Source: Emmonsiellopsis sp. PD_33 (taxonomy: Eukaryota > Ascomycota > Eurotiomycetes > Onygenales > Ajellomycetaceae). Taken from it: a stretch of DNA of 64,000 bases. How positions within the stretch are numbered: position 1 is the stretch's first letter; every line of letters begins with the position of its first letter. The notes below the pieces were generated by a model. The model was given only the letters and a program-made list of their open reading frames with translations, had not been told where the DNA came from and searched no databases. Positions 60,764-64,000 of the stretch are shown one piece after another. The DNA is taken from positions 1 to 64,000 of the forward strand of contig JANTQF010000121.1 in assembly GCA_032988165.1 (NCBI GenBank), read 5' to 3'. A program made the translations under genes and the position numbers.

Positions 60764-61065
60764 GGTTTGCACTAACATGCATCATCTATCATTACTATAA
60801 TGATTAATAATGAATAATGCTTTTTTTAAACTTATATAAAATGTAGGCCAGGATTTGAATCATATAGTAAGCTTTATTTTTTTTTTTTTTTTTTATATGT
60901 AATGAGCTATATCATATAATTTAGGTCAGCACTAATAGTATCATCTGTCATTAGTATAGTGAGTAATCACTGCACTAATAACTGATAATGCTTTTTTTGT
61001 AACCTCATTAAAATATAGGCCAAGGTTTGAACCATGCAGTAGGCTTTTTTTTTTTTTTTGACATA
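60764..61065 (+). repeat. Two tandem copies of a second tRNA-like SINE candidate
   Basis: Units of about 165 bp. Each has a B-box-like site (GATTTGAATC at 60852, GGTTTGAACC at 61024), both derivable from GGTTCGAACC by transitions, then TAGTARGCTT and a long T run (18 and 15 T). Upstream A-box-like sites (TAGTATAGTGA at 60952; a mutated form near 60792). The order A box, B box, oligo-T fits a tRNA-derived SINE. Confidence 0.5.
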
Positions 61066-61489
61066 TAACTACTAGGAATTTTTTAATAGGATTAAAAATA
61101 TAATATGTACTAATACAATCAAAATCACACATTATAACCCAGTAGTTATTGAGGTGGAGTACCTAGCTGATCACAGACTGTCTGTTTGACTCTTAATGTG
61201 AGATTCTCCACTACTATCATATCAACATCTATGAATTGAATGGCCCTACTAGCTATTTAAGTAGCAGAGTAAGAGGATTATTCAGCATTCAGTCTTTAAA
61301 TGACTGTAATGCCCCTATCTGGAACCTTTACTATATTAATGATTCTATATATGATCCTAATAGTAGCTCAGTAGATATAAAGTGATAAAGTATTATAGAT
61401 AGTTAAAAGATGCTTTTGTCTTTTTTTTTTTTTGTAGCCTATTACCTTTTCTTGTTACCTCAACAGATCACATGATTAGGCCCAGTGAA

Positions 61490-61740
61490 TGCTTGGTAGG
61501 ATAGAAATTCTCATTCTATAAGATGAAATCTCATATCCCATCTTATAGTCAGGATGAATTTCTATGTCTCATCTCATAGGAAAATTGAAATCTCATGTCT
61601 CATCTCATAGAAAATTTAAAATCCTATGATTTATTCCATCCCACAGATAAAATCTCATGAGATGAACTATTTTTTCCCATCCCATCTCATAATATCATGA
61701 GATGAGAAATCCCATGAGAAATCCCATCTCAGTAGCAGCT
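61490..61740. repeat. GGGATGAG-type simple repeat element, inverted relative
   Basis: Repeated ATCTCATRGGATTT-type units; related to 39341-39600 in opposite orientation. Both lie next to AAAGCTGCYACTRAGAT. Confidence 0.45.
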
Positions 61741-64000
61741 TTAGTTCCACTGCTAGCTATAGTTTTAATTATAATTTTATAGTTTCTAGCCTTATTAGTT
61801 TCTATATCTTCTAAAGTTCAAACTTCTTTAAATGAAATGACTACTTACCTGATCTTTTAAGATGAGTAAGAGAGGGAAGGATAAATTCTAATACTTATAA
61901 AGAAGAGGGGGGTAGATAAATATTGAGCTATCAGATGCATAATTGAAGAAGAAGAAAGAGGAAAAGGAAGAGGAAAAGATGGATATTTTATAATGAATTA
62001 GATATTATCTGACTATCTCATCTAGTAATTAATATGTCACTTTATTTACTTACTTTCAGTTCACCTCTAAAATCAACATCATCTCTTTTTATTTTCTATA
62101 TACTAAATCAGCTAACTTAAATATAACTATGGAATGAGCTCATACTGATGTCTTTTAAGATAATATATGATATGAATCCTCACTATTTTCAGAATATACA
62201 TGTGAACTAGCTACTAATAGCTCTAAAATATATATATATAGATTTATGAAGCAAGTACATATTAATAATAAAGAGTAAGTATAGTAATTTCCCACACCCT
62301 CCATCATATCATTAAGATAGGTATTAGGAATGCTTTATAAATACTTCATTTTACTATCTAGTAGCAGCAAATATATTGAAATTAAACTAATACTATGTGA
62401 AAGATATATAGAAAGTAATTTAAAATGAATATATAATTACTCAGTTGAAAATCCTTACTCATACATTCTCTCTAATCATGCATTAGAATTGTCTCCTCCA
62501 CAATGAAACCATTAAATTCTTTATTCTCTATTTAATATATTTAACTCTATAATTAGTAATTCATTTTATTCAGGTTTTCATAGAAGAAATATACTCTGAA
62601 AATATATCTAATACTATCAATTCATATCTCACATTTAAAGCCATAAATAGCCATAGATTCTATCTACCCTGAGATGGAGATAAAGTATATTTTTTTCTTC
62701 ACAGCCTTCTTAACTTCAGAATCAGACTTCTATTTCTTTTTAGATTTTCAATAGATAATTAGCTCTATAAAGTTTCCCTAGCTTACATCACTATATTATT
62801 CTATAGAGGCTATATAGTTCTAAAAATCAATAACTTTATCTCATACTCTAACTTGAATATATTTATTCTCATCCCTTTCAACTAGATCATCCCACAGCTT
62901 AATCTAGGTAGCAAGATTCACATATATTTCTAGGTGAGATATAAGCTATTAATTTTTAAAATTATAGGTGCTAACACATACATTTAATATATCATTACCC
63001 TATAGAATCAGACTGTTCATAGTTTAGAATTAGCCCAGTCTAATAGAATATCTAATGAAATTTATCTGAAGTAAATCTCTGAAAGAAATGCTGAAAGATA
63101 CCCTTCTCATCAGTATAGTTATACATATTACATTCTAAATGACTGGCTTTATTTAGCTCTTTTTCCTGCTGAACATGTTCCTATAATAAAATTAATAAAT
63201 TAGTAGTTTATTCCAACTTTAAAATATCTATAGATAGTAATCATAGTATTAATTACACAGCCCAGCATTATAATATTTTCTATTTAATTCAAGTTGAAGC
63301 TTTATTAACTGATCATAAGCACTCTGGATCTCCATTAGTGACCCTACTAAACTCCTTGTATATAAAATGGCTGATTATTGATCCTTATAATTAATAATCA
63401 GATTAGTACCTAGAGCTATCATCTCTAAAATCCATTTTTATGCTCATTATAATAATATTCTTCTAGAATTATCAATTAATTTATATTTTATATTTCTTCA
63501 CCTATCATTAAACCTCCATTAATCCTCTTCAGATTTATCTTAATTTACAGCTGACTTCAGCTGGGTTTTCAGTTGGATTCTACTGAGTATCTAGATTAAC
63601 TCTTATCTTTATATAATCAAGTGTCTTATATTTTCACATTTAAAAATTGTTGAGTACATCATTCTGTACTGCAGTCCACATACATGATTTATAATTATAA
63701 CTCTAAAATATTTATAATATCAGTTCATCCACTTTTCTAGAAAATGTAAGAAGATATGATTATTTTATCTACTACTAAAGGTTTCTCTTTCATGTGCAAT
63801 TTATCTACTTATAGAACCCTGATACAATCTAATTGTACTATCTATTGGAATTAGAGGATATACTGTTTATGTAATTCTGACTTTCTATTAATATATTACT
63901 ACTCTTAGTAAGTGCAGAGTCCATGAGAGGAAGCTCATCCTCCTAACTATTAGGCTACTTTTAGTTAGTAATACATTCATAAAGTTCTTATTTATAGAAT
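61741..64000. other. AT-rich, nothing recognisable
   Basis: CpG-free and stop-dense; a purine-rich tract at 61860-61980 resembles 40880-40990. No domain recognised up to the window end. Confidence 0.4.

Noticed and set aside
25682..64000. Possible mitochondrial origin of the AT-rich sequence
   Set aside because: It contains LTR retrotransposons, hAT elements and CpG-specific decay, all nuclear features, and no mitochondrial genes.

Overview
The window looks like a nuclear contig of a filamentous ascomycete, most likely an onygenalean mould or dimorphic fungus of the Blastomyces/Histoplasma/Emmonsia type. This is inference from gene style, not a database match. Genes carry short 48-93 nt introns with GTAAGT-like donors and CTAAC/CTAAT-like branch sites, intergenic gaps are small, and a normal-composition gene block abuts a very AT-rich, repeat-filled block whose coding remnants are riddled with transition-type stop codons, as expected after RIP-like mutation.

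Gene block (about 1-25.7 kb). In order: a type I membrane glycoprotein of unknown function (-), an ASNSD1-type asparagine-synthetase-like protein (-), VPS9 (+), a large conserved protein of unknown function (+), a small polyglutamine protein (+), a CCC1/VIT1 vacuolar iron transporter (+), a DUF4202 protein (-), threonine synthase THR4 (+), an amidase-signature hydrolase (-), a type II haloacid-dehalogenase-like hydrolase (-) and an orphan two-exon gene (+) beside the boundary. These are independent housekeeping or metabolic genes. The exon joins were worked out from splice signals plus reading frame.

AT-rich block (about 25.7-64 kb). CpG is essentially absent except inside a few young insertions. 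Its layers are: (1) a tandem repeat of about 175 bp, split by a Ty3/gypsy chromovirus-type retrotransposon in minus orientation (26150-37643, target duplication ATACT); (2) a second copy of the same family in plus orientation nested inside the first (29546-35114, near-perfect 5-bp duplication); (3) a 368-bp TIR element (TA duplication) inside the LTR of the outer copy; (4) a 12.5-kb element at 43333-55846 with matching termini and a perfect 8-bp duplication ATCTTAAA, which I read as a giant hAT transposon; (5) two short hAT-type MITEs with 8-bp duplications, a second hAT transposase relic, two pairs of tRNA-like SINE candidates and an 86-bp tandem array.

The most interesting object is the 12.5-kb hAT element. 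Besides its own decayed hAT transposase it encloses a decayed SNF2-family helicase gene, a piece of the host actin gene (last exons with the intron position kept, partly duplicated), a cysteine-rich domain resembling fungal DUF3716, a SINE pair, and a family of about 20-bp palindromes that I found only inside the element. All its coding parts are now broken, so it is a fossil; relatives elsewhere in the genome could be intact.
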